This document shows, piece after piece, positions 1-9,589 of a DNA stretch of 64,000 nt (positions are counted from its first letter, which is position 1; the number at the start of each line of letters is the position of its first letter). Both the position numbers and the translations under genes were made by a program. The notes below the pieces were generated by a model. The model saw only the letters and a list, made by a program, of their open reading frames with translations. It ran no database searches and had not been told where the DNA came from. The DNA comes from Siphonobacter sp. SORGH_AS_0500. GTDB lineage: Bacteria; Bacteroidota; Bacteroidia; Cytophagales; Spirosomataceae. The stretch lies in contig NZ_NHPP01000001.1 of NCBI RefSeq assembly GCF_002838835.1, positions 310,001 to 374,000 on the forward strand. Reading direction: 5' to 3'.

Positions 1-28
1 GCGTTATTATTGTTGTTTCTACAGTGAT

Positions 29-45
29 AACGCTAAACCCAAAAC
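29..45. repeat. 17-bp intergenic repeat, copy 1
   Basis: AACGCTAAACCCAAAAC occurs here and again, identical and in the same orientation, at 25915-25931. Both copies lie between genes. It belongs to the GTTTAGGG/CTAAACCC word family that also forms the inverted repeats at 25841-25932 and 58573-58627. Confidence 0.7.
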
Positions 46-59
46 TCTAATTTCTCCCC

Positions 60-1703
60 ATGTCCAACAATCGATCTATCTCTTTACTGGTCTTTGGTAT
101 GGGCTTAGTACCTATACTTCTGTACTTTTACTTGCTTGATTCACTGGCCATTAATATTCCTAAGTGGGATGATCACGGCTTGCGGGCCTTTATCATGCGA
201 TTTCAGGAAGCTCAGTCACTTCCCCAGTATATTGACGCGTTCTGGAGACAGCATAATGAACACCGCATTGTTTACGACCGAATCGTTTCCCTTCTGGACT
301 ATGTTCTTACGGGTCACCTGAATTTTGTGCACTTGATGTGGGTAGGTAATCTGTCTCTGCTCCTCATTGTACTGGTCTGGTATAAAGTATTGAAGCAATC
401 CGTAGGCTTACTTTATGTATTACCCATTCCTTTTCTGATTTTCAATCTCTCCCAGTGGGAGAATATGTATTGGGGCATGGCCGCCCTGCAAAACTTTGGC
501 GTCATTGCCTGGGTCATTTGCTGTCTATACGCCCTAGCCTATCAGCTACCTTTAGGGATCTGCATTTCATTGGCTATTTTAACCAGTATCACCAGCACTA
601 ATGGGTTATTAATCTGGCCCCTTGGTGTCATTGTGTTGTGGCTTCAATCGCCTAAAAAGAAAGTGTTTATCTGGCTGGGGGTTGGCGTTCTGGTCTGGGT
701 TCTTTACTTCCTTCATTACGAAAAGACGGAACAACCCACCCACCCCGTTCCGAATAAAATCGTTGCCTACGTCCGGGCTGTTTTATTGATTCTGGGGTCC
801 ATCGCCGAACCGCTCTATCCCCGAAAATCAACCTTACTGGTTTTGGGGACTGGCTTGATACTGTTTGTTCTTTCTGGTGGCATTCTCCTGCGATTAGCTT
901 TAAAAGTTTTTCAAAAACAATCCTTAACTAAAGTCGAGTATTTCCTAGGGTCTGCTTTAGCTTTTGTTCTGGGTACTACTGCCATTGTCGCATTCGGTCG
1001 GTTGGGTTTTGATGAAAATACCTTTACTACCAGTCGGTATAAAGTCTATACGATAGTCATAAGCCTGCTGGTTTATACCTGGCTCATCCTGCAAACCAAT
1101 GGCTTTGTTCGAAAAACGATTGGATTAGTAACGTTACTGTTCAGCCTCCTCATTGCCTGGACTAGCTATTCCTATTTTTATGACGATAGCTTACGGCTCA
1201 GAAACCAATTGATGAGTGATCAGTTTAACTATTCGTATCCGGCTGAACCTGTCAAAAGTAAACCTATTAATGAAGCAGCGGCTGCCTGGTACAATGCCTC
1301 GCTGAACACGTTACTCCAACCCGACACGAATCAGCTTACGGCCTACCCCGGCCTGAAAATTACCCAGACGAAGCAGGTTAGTGTTCTGGAAATGGAGAAA
1401 GCTGGCGAAGCAGCGAAAGATTTTACCCGTTCCTATTACCTGCTCCACAAACCTGGTAAATCTTACCTGGTTCCGTTCATGTTTACAGCTATAGATCGTC
1501 CCGGAGTGGCCCCTGCTAGCCGGAACTATATTCATCCGTATTCATCGACAACGATTGACCATAATCCGAACCAATATTTACCCGGTGATTATTCGCTTTT
1601 AGTGGTTACCCATGACCATGGGAAGTCTACTCTCTATAAAACGGGACAAACGATCCATATCCCGGATCAGGATCAGACACCAGCTTTAAAACAGAACTGG
1701 TAG
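60..1703 (+). CDS. Polytopic membrane protein, GT-C glycosyltransferase-like
   Basis: 547 residues, with about ten hydrophobic segments through residue ~380 and then a ~150-residue soluble C-terminal domain. The first segment (about 7-29) is followed by a loop with W36-D37-D38 and the motif HNEHR (65-69). An acidic pair in the first extracytoplasmic loop is typical of GT-C fold glycosyltransferases that use lipid-linked sugar donors. I infer a role in surface glycan building from this architecture and from the GT2 and FAD genes just downstream; no family signature is certain. It could instead be an uncharacterised polytopic membrane protein without transferase activity. The ATG lies only 14 bases after a copy of an intergenic repeat (29-45). 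Confidence 0.6.
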   Translation: MSNNRSISLLVFGMGLVPILLYFYLLDSLAINIPKWDDHGLRAFIMRFQEAQSLPQYIDAFWRQHNEHRIVYDRIVSLLDYVLTGHLNFVHLMWVGNLSLLLIVLVWYKVLKQSVGLLYVLPIPFLIFNLSQWENMYWGMAALQNFGVIAWVICCLYALAYQLPLGICISLAILTSITSTNGLLIWPLGVIVLWLQSPKKKVFIWLGVGVLVWVLYFLHYEKTEQPTHPVPNKIVAYVRAVLLILGSIAEPLYPRKSTLLVLGTGLILFVLSGGILLRLALKVFQKQSLTKVEYFLGSALAFVLGTTAIVAFGRLGFDENTFTTSRYKVYTIVISLLVYTWLILQTNGFVRKTIGLVTLLFSLLIAWTSYSYFYDDSLRLRNQLMSDQFNYSYPAEPVKSKPINEAAAAWYNASLNTLLQPDTNQLTAYPGLKITQTKQVSVLEMEKAGEAAKDFTRSYYLLHKPGKSYLVPFMFTAIDRPGVAPASRNYIHPYSSTTIDHNPNQYLPGDYSLLVVTHDHGKSTLYKTGQTIHIPDQDQTPALKQNW

Positions 1704-1913
1704 TAGATTATCAAAATATTATATTTAATCAAACGATACAATCTTATATGAGTTAGCAAAACAAAAGGTCCAGCTGTAGGTTATCCAATTACGGCGATTA
1801 CGCAACTGGTAAGTAAGTATTTGTCTAGTGATTATCTTAAGGTAAAAGACAAACGCTTAGTCCCAGAGTCTAATAGCTCGTATTCGGAAACCTGTTTCAT
1901 CAAAATAATGCAC

Positions 1914-1921
1914 TACCTTTG
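1914..1921 (+). promoter_or_regulatory. Candidate -7 promoter element (TACCTTTG)
   Basis: TACCTTTG fits the Bacteroidota -7 consensus TANNTTTG and lies 50 bases before the glycosyltransferase ATG at 1972. No perfect -33 TTG box is seen at the expected spacing, so this is a motif match only. Confidence 0.4.
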
Positions 1922-1971
1922 CTGAATCAACCTTGCTTGTTGTCTTTTCAGTAAGAACCAATAGTTATTTC

Positions 1972-2718
1972 ATGTCTGTCCTGCTATCTATTGTAATGCC
2001 TGCCTATAACGAGGAGGAAATCATTGAAACCGTCGTTAAAAATTGGTCAGCATTTCTTGAAAAATATTTCCAGCCCCTCGGTGAAACCCGTCTTATCGTT
2101 GTAAATGATGGTTCCAAAGACTCAACCGGAGCCAAACTTGACCAGATAGCACCCAAGTATCCTCTTTTAATGGTGGTTCATCAGAAGAATGGTGGCCACG
2201 GAAACGCCGTTGTTCACGCGTATCGCAAAGCAGTAGAAATTGATTCAGAATGGGTATTCCAAACCGATTCCGATGATCAGTTCGTGGCTGAAGATGTCCT
2301 CAAGCTTTGGGAAAAACGGAATGAATCCGAGTTTATCATGGGTTTCCGTCAGGTCCGCCATGATGCTACCTTCCGCCTTTTTGTTACCCGCGTTCTCAAG
2401 TACTCTTTGTTTGCAGTATATGGAACGTTCATCAATGACAGTAATATTCCTTTCCGTCTGATTAAGGGTAGTTTACTGAAACGATTATTAGCTCAGCTCC
2501 CAACGCCACTACCTTTTGCTCCCAACATTTTCCTCGCCATTATGGCTCGGAAAGCTGGTAATAAAACATTTGATATCCCCATTACTCACAAAGAACGGGC
2601 CACTGGCGAGGTATCCATTCAGAAAATGAAGCTGCTTAAAGTTTGCTGGCAAAGCTTCAAGGAATTATTCCAGTTCCGTCAGGAATTGAATTCCAAAGTC
2701 AGAGCGATCAAGGCTTAG
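1972..2718 (+). CDS. Family 2 glycosyltransferase
   Basis: 248 residues from the ATG at 1972. An upstream in-frame TTG (1933) exists, but homology begins at MSVLLSIVMPAYNEE, so the ATG is preferred. It has the GT-A fold hallmarks of family GT2: the N-terminal SIVMPAYNEE strand, a nucleotide-binding VVNDGSKDST (D46 region) and a DSDD metal-binding motif near residue 100. There is no C-terminal membrane segment, unlike many dolichyl/polyprenyl-phosphate mannose synthases, so it may be a soluble enzyme transferring sugar from a nucleotide donor to a lipid carrier or glycan. It is followed 39 bases later by an FAD protein on the same strand, which suggests one transcript for surface polysaccharide synthesis. 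The exact sugar is unknown. Confidence 0.85.
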   Translation: MSVLLSIVMPAYNEEEIIETVVKNWSAFLEKYFQPLGETRLIVVNDGSKDSTGAKLDQIAPKYPLLMVVHQKNGGHGNAVVHAYRKAVEIDSEWVFQTDSDDQFVAEDVLKLWEKRNESEFIMGFRQVRHDATFRLFVTRVLKYSLFAVYGTFINDSNIPFRLIKGSLLKRLLAQLPTPLPFAPNIFLAIMARKAGNKTFDIPITHKERATGEVSIQKMKLLKVCWQSFKELFQFRQELNSKVRAIKA

Positions 2719-2757
2719 TAACACCTCATTTCTGAAATTGCACTTACATTAATCCTT

Positions 2758-4149
2758 ATGAATTATAAATACGTCATTATTGGTTCTGGTCCGACGGGTC
2801 TTGGGGCAGCTTATCGTCTGAAAGAACTGGGTATCACTGATTTTATCGTCCTTGAAAAAGAAGATCACATTGGTGGATTAGCAACCAGTTTCGTCGATGA
2901 ACAAGGTTTTACCTGGGACGTTGGTGGGCACGTACAATTTTCGCATTACAAGTATTTTGACGAGTTAATGCTGAAAGCTCTGGGAGCAGACGGCTGGCTT
3001 ACGCACCAACGCGAAAGCTGGGTATGGATCGAAAACCGTTTCGTTCCCTATCCTTTCCAGAATAACATCAAGTACCTTTCTCAGGAAACGATGTGGAAAT
3101 GTCTGGATGGTCTGATTGATCTTTATAAGAAACCTTTTCAGGGCAAACCCGCAAACTTCCGGGAATGGATTCTGGCCACGCAGGGCAAAGGGTTAGGTGA
3201 AGTTTTCATGTTCCCTTACAACTTCAAAGTCTGGGCATACCCTACCGAAGACATGAACGCTGTCTGGGTAGGCGAACGCGTTTCGGTCGTTGATCTTCAT
3301 CGCATTACTAAGAATATTTTATTCAACAACGACGATTATTCCTGGGGGCCCAATGCTACTTTCCAATTCCCCAAACATGGCGGTACGGGCGGTATCTGGG
3401 AAGCCGTAGGTGATCTGGTAGGTCGGGAGAATATTATCCTGAACGCCAACGTCGAAAGTGTTGATGCCGCTAGCAAGCAAATTACGCTGGCCGATGGGCG
3501 TACCATTGGTTACGAAACGCTGCTGAACACGATGCCACTGGACTTGTTTACCCAAAAAGTAAAAGGTCTGGATTCGGCTATTACTGAAAAAGCTCAGGGA
3601 CTGAAACATTCTTCCACGAACGTAATTGGGATCGGTCTGAAAGGAAAGCCGAAAGCTGAACTCGCTACCAAGTGCTGGATGTATTTCCCTGAATCTAATA
3701 GCCCTTACTACCGAATCACGGTCTTCTCGAATTATTCGCCAAACAACGTTCCCAACATTGAGGAGCAATGGTCATTGATGGTGGAAGTAAGTGAATCTCC
3801 GAAAAAACCCGTCGATCAGGAAACCCTGATGGCGGAAGTGATCAGAGCCCTCAAGGAAGATCAACTGATTGAATCGGAAGAGGATATCATCTCGCAATTC
3901 CACATTCGCTTTGAATATGGCTACCCAACGCCAAGCGTAGAACGCGATGGCATTCTGAAAACGGTACTTCCTGCCCTCGAACCCCTGGATATATATTCCC
4001 GTGGTCGTTTCGGAGCCTGGAAATACGAAGTTTCTAACCAAGATCACTCCCTGATGCAGGGCGTAGAATGGGCCAACCGGGTAGCCATGAATGTACCTGA
4101 ACTTTCGCTCTTCTTCCCAGATACGGCTAATGCCATGTGGGGAAAATAA
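2758..4149 (+). CDS. FAD-dependent amine oxidase / protoporphyrinogen oxidase-like protein
   Basis: 463 residues. The N-terminus has a clear FAD dinucleotide-binding fold: IIGSGPTGLG with G9, G11 and G14, then an acidic strand end VLEKEDHIGG (about 31-40) and the GGxxxS-type continuation (GGLATS). Overall it resembles the NAD(P)-binding protoporphyrinogen oxidase / UDP-galactopyranose mutase-like flavoproteins that often sit in exopolysaccharide clusters. Placement directly behind a GT2 glycosyltransferase argues for sugar-nucleotide or glycan modification rather than haem synthesis, but this is inference. A sequence comparison with HemG/HemY and Glf would separate the options. Confidence 0.75.
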   Translation: MNYKYVIIGSGPTGLGAAYRLKELGITDFIVLEKEDHIGGLATSFVDEQGFTWDVGGHVQFSHYKYFDELMLKALGADGWLTHQRESWVWIENRFVPYPFQNNIKYLSQETMWKCLDGLIDLYKKPFQGKPANFREWILATQGKGLGEVFMFPYNFKVWAYPTEDMNAVWVGERVSVVDLHRITKNILFNNDDYSWGPNATFQFPKHGGTGGIWEAVGDLVGRENIILNANVESVDAASKQITLADGRTIGYETLLNTMPLDLFTQKVKGLDSAITEKAQGLKHSSTNVIGIGLKGKPKAELATKCWMYFPESNSPYYRITVFSNYSPNNVPNIEEQWSLMVEVSESPKKPVDQETLMAEVIRALKEDQLIESEEDIISQFHIRFEYGYPTPSVERDGILKTVLPALEPLDIYSRGRFGAWKYEVSNQDHSLMQGVEWANRVAMNVPELSLFFPDTANAMWGK

Positions 4150-4299
4150 CGTAGCTAAAAAATAAGTAAGTACCATAAAATTGCCAGTTGCGGAACCACT
4201 GAATTTTATATCAGATGTTCCGTATTTTCGGTAACTGAATGGTACGCAAGTGTTGCGTCTTAAAACAACCCATTTATCGGATAAAAAATTTATTACCGG

Positions 4300-7017
4300 G
4301 TGAAGCGTCTTTACTGGTTTCTGGGAATTGTGTGTTTGGCTGGCCTGGCCTGCTGGGCCTACTATCGCTGGAGTACCAACGAACGTTCGGTGTGGGCTTA
4401 TATTCCCGAAAATTACCTCTTAGCCGTTGAGAGTACTGAATTACAAAATCCGCCGGAACCGCTGCGTTCTTACCAGATCAAATTAACCGATTTACCCATT
4501 CTGGAAGAAGCCCAGGATGCTCTTCAATTGCTACGTCAGGCTGTTCCTGATACCTCTTTACTACACTCATTTCTGCACAATAAAACCATAACCTATTCGC
4601 TCCACGCCGAGACGAATAGCGTGGTTAACTACCTGATTTATGTCCCTTACCAGCCGGGAGATCAATCTTTTCTTTCGTATCTCAATGGATTAAATTCGAA
4701 TGAAGTCAGAGGCCTGAAACATCAAACCGCGAAGCAGAGCATTACGGACGTCACCATCTCTAAAAGCCGGAAACGATTTTCTTTCATGCAGTATGATAAC
4801 TATCTCATACTGAGTCCCTCCTCCTTATTGGTTGAGAACGTGGCGATGAAAATCAGTAAATTACTTGATGTACCGGATAATGCTCCCCCTACTCCTGACG
4901 AATACGCCACGGCTAAGACTAAATTCTGGCTTAACTGGGCGAATCTGAGCGTTCTTGCCGGACGCATGATGAGTCAGCAATCCGCAGCGGGATCATTACT
5001 GGCCTTACTTCCCGTAAATACTGCTTATAAAACTACGGTTAATAAAGTTCGGAAAGGCCTGCTGGTTGAGACGACCACCGCAACCAAGGATGCTCACGCC
5101 TATTGGCAAACCTTTGATTCCCAGCAAGCCGCTGCCCTGATTAGTCAACGCTTTATTCCTAATTCTACCGCCGCTTTTTACCAGTTTAGCCTCTCTGACC
5201 CCATTGGCTGGGCGAATCGTTTTCTGCGTTATCAGAAAAAACACGAGCCCTCGAAAGCGAATTTAAAGTCTGAGTGGCAAGACAAGTACATCATCAGTCC
5301 GGATTCGGTTTATTACCACATCAATCGGGAGCTGATTCTCTGCCGAATGGAAAGCGATGAATTGAACGAAGGAGGCAATATCTTGCTGATGAAACTGAAT
5401 AATGCCCGGGCCTTCCAGAATTGGATGCACTACGAATCAGGCAGTATTCGGCAGGAAGAAAAAGCAAAGAAATTTGAGGAAATCATCTCGGGCTATACCA
5501 TACGTCAGATTTTGTTACCGGAGTTACCTTCCCTCTGGTTTGGATCTATTTTTCAGGGTTTTCCTAAAACGTATTACACGGTCATTGATGGCTATGCCGT
5601 CGTAGCGAGCAACATGCAGGCCATGCGGAATTACATTACTGATTATAAACGCGGTAATGTGTGGATGAACTCCGCCCAGGGACAGGAAGTGCTTCGCATT
5701 TTACAGCCTCGTCCTTTCAGTTTGGTTTTCAACGCTGGAAAATCTTGGTTTTCGATCCTGAAAAACCTCAGAAGTGAATGGAAAGGACCCATTACCAATC
5801 TTGAAGAACCCATCAAACGTTTGAATTTCCTGACCTGGCAGGTGACGGTTTTGCCCGGTAAAGTGGATCATCAGTTTGTCTGGACGAAGGGCCGGGTTAC
5901 CGCCGATCCTAGTTTGCTAAGAAAAGTTTTCCTGCAAAAGTTAATTCCTAATCCGCTCGGCAGACCGCTTCAGCGAGAACCGTATGTCTACCGAAACGCA
6001 GTCACCGGAACGACAGATTTAATTCTTACCACTAAAGATAATTACCTGATTCCGGTGACCGTTGGAGCCACGCCTACGGTCAAGTTTCGCCTGTCGGGGC
6101 CACTGGTAGCTCCGGTTCAGCTTATGGATTATTTCGGTAAAGGGCGGGATCAACTGGTATTATTTACCGAAACCCACTTGTACATCCTGAATCCTACCTC
6201 CAAGGGCTATCAGCTTTACGCATCCAAGCCATTTAGTAAATTGCTTGATTATGAATTAACTCTTTTTGATCAAACGCCCGAACGCAAAAAGCAGTTTTCT
6301 GCTCTCGATGCAGACGGACATTTATATACGATTACAAAAGCGACCTTGTCTCTTATGCCTTCGGGTTTGCGTTCCGACATTCGCCATGCCAACCTTCCCA
6401 TCAGCATGGCCTACACCCAGGGCGATTCGTATGCCGTGTTGCTGCAACCCAACGGAAGCGTTGCCTTGTCGAATGCGAAAGGACTCAGTCTGCCTAATTT
6501 TCCCGTGCAACTAAACCAGCCGTTCGATGGCCCCGCCTTCGTGGAAACCACTGATCGCGATGCTGATTTTGCCCTTCAACTGGTTAGTGCCAATGGTGAA
6601 ATTTTGAAGATGTCTCAGGAAGGAAAGGTGGTTAATCGCCGTCAGTTGATCAAACCTTCGAAAGAAACGCGATTCCGAATGCTGGTAGAAGAGTCGGCTA
6701 AGGATTGGCTCATTATTCAGCAAACAAATCAGAATGTTACCTTGTTTGATAAACAGGCAAACTCCCTTTTTAATATTTTCCCGATTACCTCAGAAAGTCA
6801 GCTTCGATATTATGACTTCGGAGCCGAAACGAAAATCATCGCAGTCACCGATTCTCGTGGAACTATGCTTTATAATTTGCAGGGCGAAGCTTTGATTCAG
6901 GCTCCCATTCCAAGCCTTTACAAGGTTACCATTGAATTTGCTGAATCCTATCAGAAACTCTTTATTTACGCTACCAGTGATAAAGGCGTTCAAATCCTAA
7001 CCTCGAAGATTCGTTAA
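4300..7017 (+). CDS. Large membrane-anchored protein of unknown function (DUF3352-like)
   Basis: 905 residues from a GTG start; no in-frame ATG with better context is seen upstream. An N-terminal hydrophobic segment (about 4-22) followed by YYRW looks like an uncleaved signal anchor, placing the rest in the periplasm. Residues ~30-560 resemble the DUF3352 type of Bacteroidota envelope protein. Residues ~570-905 contain recurring short strands with G-D/N-G-x-aromatic turns (for example LDADGHLYTI), consistent with a beta-propeller-like C-terminal domain. I do not recognise an active site. It stands between the glycan genes and the O-acetylation operon, so a structural or sensing role in the same envelope pathway is possible but not shown. 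Confidence 0.6.
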   Translation: MKRLYWFLGIVCLAGLACWAYYRWSTNERSVWAYIPENYLLAVESTELQNPPEPLRSYQIKLTDLPILEEAQDALQLLRQAVPDTSLLHSFLHNKTITYSLHAETNSVVNYLIYVPYQPGDQSFLSYLNGLNSNEVRGLKHQTAKQSITDVTISKSRKRFSFMQYDNYLILSPSSLLVENVAMKISKLLDVPDNAPPTPDEYATAKTKFWLNWANLSVLAGRMMSQQSAAGSLLALLPVNTAYKTTVNKVRKGLLVETTTATKDAHAYWQTFDSQQAAALISQRFIPNSTAAFYQFSLSDPIGWANRFLRYQKKHEPSKANLKSEWQDKYIISPDSVYYHINRELILCRMESDELNEGGNILLMKLNNARAFQNWMHYESGSIRQEEKAKKFEEIISGYTIRQILLPELPSLWFGSIFQGFPKTYYTVIDGYAVVASNMQAMRNYITDYKRGNVWMNSAQGQEVLRILQPRPFSLVFNAGKSWFSILKNLRSEWKGPITNLEEPIKRLNFLTWQVTVLPGKVDHQFVWTKGRVTADPSLLRKVFLQKLIPNPLGRPLQREPYVYRNAVTGTTDLILTTKDNYLIPVTVGATPTVKFRLSGPLVAPVQLMDYFGKGRDQLVLFTETHLYILNPTSKGYQLYASKPFSKLLDYELTLFDQTPERKKQFSALDADGHLYTITKATLSLMPSGLRSDIRHANLPISMAYTQGDSYAVLLQPNGSVALSNAKGLSLPNFPVQLNQPFDGPAFVETTDRDADFALQLVSANGEILKMSQEGKVVNRRQLIKPSKETRFRMLVEESAKDWLIIQQTNQNVTLFDKQANSLFNIFPITSESQLRYYDFGAETKIIAVTDSRGTMLYNLQGEALIQAPIPSLYKVTIEFAESYQKLFIYATSDKGVQILTSKIR

Positions 7018-7058
7018 TACCTTTGGAATCACTTTCTGCTGGTTTAGACCGATATTGA

Positions 7059-7066
7059 TAATTTTG
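7059..7066 (+). promoter_or_regulatory. Candidate -7 promoter element (TAATTTTG) for the O-acetylation operon
   Basis: TAATTTTG matches TANNTTTG and ends 22 bases before the MBOAT ATG, a sensible leader length. A second match, TACCTTTG, lies at 7018-7025. No strong -33 box accompanies either. Confidence 0.35.
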
Positions 7067-7088
7067 AGCCCCATTTACCAAAAGTCGA

Positions 7089-8519
7089 ATGATTTTTAAT
7101 TCTCTTCAATTTCTTCTTTTCTTCGGAATTGTTACGTTAAGTTATTTCAGTCTGAAGTGGAATGGACGCTGGATTCTGCTTCTGCTGGCGAGTTGTTACT
7201 TTTACATGGTGTTTGTACCCGAGTACATCATCATTCTTTTTGCTACGATTATCATCGATTATCTCGCCGGAATCTGGATTGAAAATCAAAAAAATCCAGT
7301 CAAGCGAAAATGGTTACTTACCCTTAGTCTGGTTGCCAACGTCGGTATTCTGGCTTTCTTTAAGTATTTCAACTTCATTTCTGAGAATATTGAGCATGTC
7401 GTACACCTATTGGGTTCTGACACGCATGTTCCGCGACTAGGTACCGACATTCTTCCCGGTATCTTATTACCCATTGGCCTTTCTTTTCACACTTTCCAGG
7501 CCATGAGTTATACCATCGAGGTCTACCGGGGTAATCAGAAAGCTGAACGCCATTTTGGGATTTATGCCCTCTATGTAATGTTTTATCCGCAATTGGTAGC
7601 GGGGCCCATCGAACGTCCTCAAAACGTGCTCTGGCAGTACCACGAATACTTCCGCTACGATTGGGAAAACGTAAAAGAAGGCCTCATCCGCATGGCCTGG
7701 GGCTTATTCAAAAAAGTGGTAATTGCCGATCGGCTTGCCATGGTCGTAGACCCTGCTTTTGGTCATATCACCGACCATAACGGAACCAGTTTGTTAGTAG
7801 CTGCCTGTTTCTATTCCTTCCAGATTTACTGTGATTTTTCGGGTTACTCGGATGTAGCCATTGGAGCTTCCAAAGTAATGGGCTTTACGCTCATGGAAAA
7901 CTTCAAGTCCCCCTACGAAGCGGCTTCCATTGCTGAGTTTTGGCGGCGTTGGCACATTTCGCTGTCCACCTGGTTCCGCGATTACATTTACATTCCTTTA
8001 GGCGGTAGCCGGGTTTCCCCCGTTCGTCAGTATATCAATCGCTTCATCGTGTTTCTGGTCAGTGGAATCTGGCACGGAGCAAGCTGGAATTTTGTAATCT
8101 GGGGCGTTCTGCACGGCTTTTATCAAACCATGGGCCAGCTTCGGGATCGTTTTATGGATCGCCAGGGCATTACCGTCCCTAGTGCATCATGGTATCGGGG
8201 GTTACAAATAGTTCTTACCTTTGGATTAATTACGCTAACCTGGGTTTTCTTCCGGGCTATTACCCTCCGCGATGCGTTGCTCTACTTCAAAGGAATCGCG
8301 TCTATATCCGTTCATGACAAACTCCAAACGCCGCTCAATGCAAACGAAATGATTTTCTGTTTGCTTCTGATTGGATTCTTGCTTTGGAAAGAAAACCGTT
8401 ACTTCCAGATTCCTACCAGAAGTAACGTGAAGTTCTGGGCCATTTTCAGTGCCCTTGTCGTTAGTTGTTATTTATTTGGAGTCTTTACTGCCAACCAATT
8501 TATCTACTTCCAGTTTTAA
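7089..8519 (+). CDS. MBOAT-family O-acyltransferase (AlgI-like)
   Basis: 476 residues with about eleven membrane segments. It has the MBOAT hallmarks: a buried histidine in the SGIWHGASWNF motif (H329) and a second in VLHGFY (H342), plus the RRWHISLSTWFRDYIYIPLGG signature typical of the AlgI/DltB branch. These proteins move acetyl groups across the inner membrane for O-acetylation of an exopolysaccharide or cell-wall polymer by periplasmic SGNH-like partners. Its stop codon overlaps the next start (TAATG at 8517-8521), and two SGNH-like proteins follow, which is the expected partner arrangement. The polymer that is modified cannot be read from the sequence. Confidence 0.92.
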   Translation: MIFNSLQFLLFFGIVTLSYFSLKWNGRWILLLLASCYFYMVFVPEYIIILFATIIIDYLAGIWIENQKNPVKRKWLLTLSLVANVGILAFFKYFNFISENIEHVVHLLGSDTHVPRLGTDILPGILLPIGLSFHTFQAMSYTIEVYRGNQKAERHFGIYALYVMFYPQLVAGPIERPQNVLWQYHEYFRYDWENVKEGLIRMAWGLFKKVVIADRLAMVVDPAFGHITDHNGTSLLVAACFYSFQIYCDFSGYSDVAIGASKVMGFTLMENFKSPYEAASIAEFWRRWHISLSTWFRDYIYIPLGGSRVSPVRQYINRFIVFLVSGIWHGASWNFVIWGVLHGFYQTMGQLRDRFMDRQGITVPSASWYRGLQIVLTFGLITLTWVFFRAITLRDALLYFKGIASISVHDKLQTPLNANEMIFCLLLIGFLLWKENRYFQIPTRSNVKFWAIFSALVVSCYLFGVFTANQFIYFQF

Positions 8520-9589
8520 TGAATACGATAATCAAATTAGGCATTTTAGGGGCTTTGGTCATTTTTGCTATTTTCATTTATTCGCCTAAATGGCAACGTA
8601 AATTATCAGAAAAAGGATTTATTCCGAATCAATATCGATTCGGTGATTTATACAATACCAGTAATTTAACTCGAGTTAAAGAAGAAAACTTTTACGAAAA
8701 TGATCAGGTTCCACTGAATGAAAAACCCACCAAAATCAAAAACACTACGGTTGCTATTCTAGGCGATAGTTTTACCGGAATGGGAATTGATACTTCTTTA
8801 TTGGCGGGGGAAAAAAACTATCGTCGTTGGCTCAATGACGACTCCTATTTGACCGTAAAGCTAGATACCAGTCACTACAACGTACTTTTATTTGAAATTG
8901 TCCAGCGGAGTATCATCGAACGATTAAATCCAGAAACGGAGTATATCTACATAGATCGGGGAATTAAAACGACAGAACCAGAAATTAAAAATGTCAGCCC
9001 GGCAAACGATCACTCCTTTTCTTTTAATAGCTTAGGATTAGATTTTTTATCAGCGGAATCCGTTAATCAGCGAATTGAGTTCCTGGTTTTCAACCAGAAT
9101 TGGGCTTTAAAATGGAAAGAATTCAAAGCTGAATTACACGCTACTTTATTTGATCGTGTGGTAGGGAAAGCGGTATTGACAGAAGATAAAAAGAATATGT
9201 ATTATGACTTCGAAACAGATACTACCAATTTATTTTCAACCTATTACCCTGTTAGAGACACTCAAATTGATTCAGTAGTGCTTACGCTGAATAGTATTCG
9301 TAACCATTATTTAAAAATGGGCTTTGATGAAGTCGTATTAACAATTATCCCCAACAAAAGCCTAATCTTTGAACCTAACCGCCTGCCTTACAATCGAATT
9401 ATTGAACGAATTCAGCAACACGAGGATCTTCAAATGCCTTACATTGATATGCACCGTTTGTTAAAAGGCAAACCAGAATTGTATCATAAGGGCGACGGGC
9501 ACTGGAATAATAAAGGAAAATTAATCTGGTTGAATCAAGTTAATAACTGGATACGTGTCCATGCTCCTGCTCCGAAAAATCAAGTATAA
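8519..9589 (+). CDS. SGNH/AlgJ-like O-acetyltransferase partner, copy 1
   Basis: 356 residues from the ATG at 8519, which overlaps the MBOAT stop by one base; a longer in-frame start at 8465 lies inside the MBOAT gene and is not preferred. One N-terminal membrane anchor (about 4-22) leads into a periplasmic domain with the catalytic signatures of SGNH hydrolase-fold acetyltransferases: GDSF with nucleophile S84 (82-85) and GDGH with D326 and H328. This matches the AlgJ/AlgX class that receives acetyl from AlgI-like MBOAT proteins. It is clearly related to the next gene in size, anchor and both motifs, so the pair probably arose by tandem duplication. Confidence 0.82.
   Translation: MNTIIKLGILGALVIFAIFIYSPKWQRKLSEKGFIPNQYRFGDLYNTSNLTRVKEENFYENDQVPLNEKPTKIKNTTVAILGDSFTGMGIDTSLLAGEKNYRRWLNDDSYLTVKLDTSHYNVLLFEIVQRSIIERLNPETEYIYIDRGIKTTEPEIKNVSPANDHSFSFNSLGLDFLSAESVNQRIEFLVFNQNWALKWKEFKAELHATLFDRVVGKAVLTEDKKNMYYDFETDTTNLFSTYYPVRDTQIDSVVLTLNSIRNHYLKMGFDEVVLTIIPNKSLIFEPNRLPYNRIIERIQQHEDLQMPYIDMHRLLKGKPELYHKGDGHWNNKGKLIWLNQVNNWIRVHAPAPKNQV

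Noticed and set aside
4239..4430. 63-codon open frame before the 905-residue gene
   Set aside because: It overlaps the start of the larger gene in another frame and shows no protein-like pattern.
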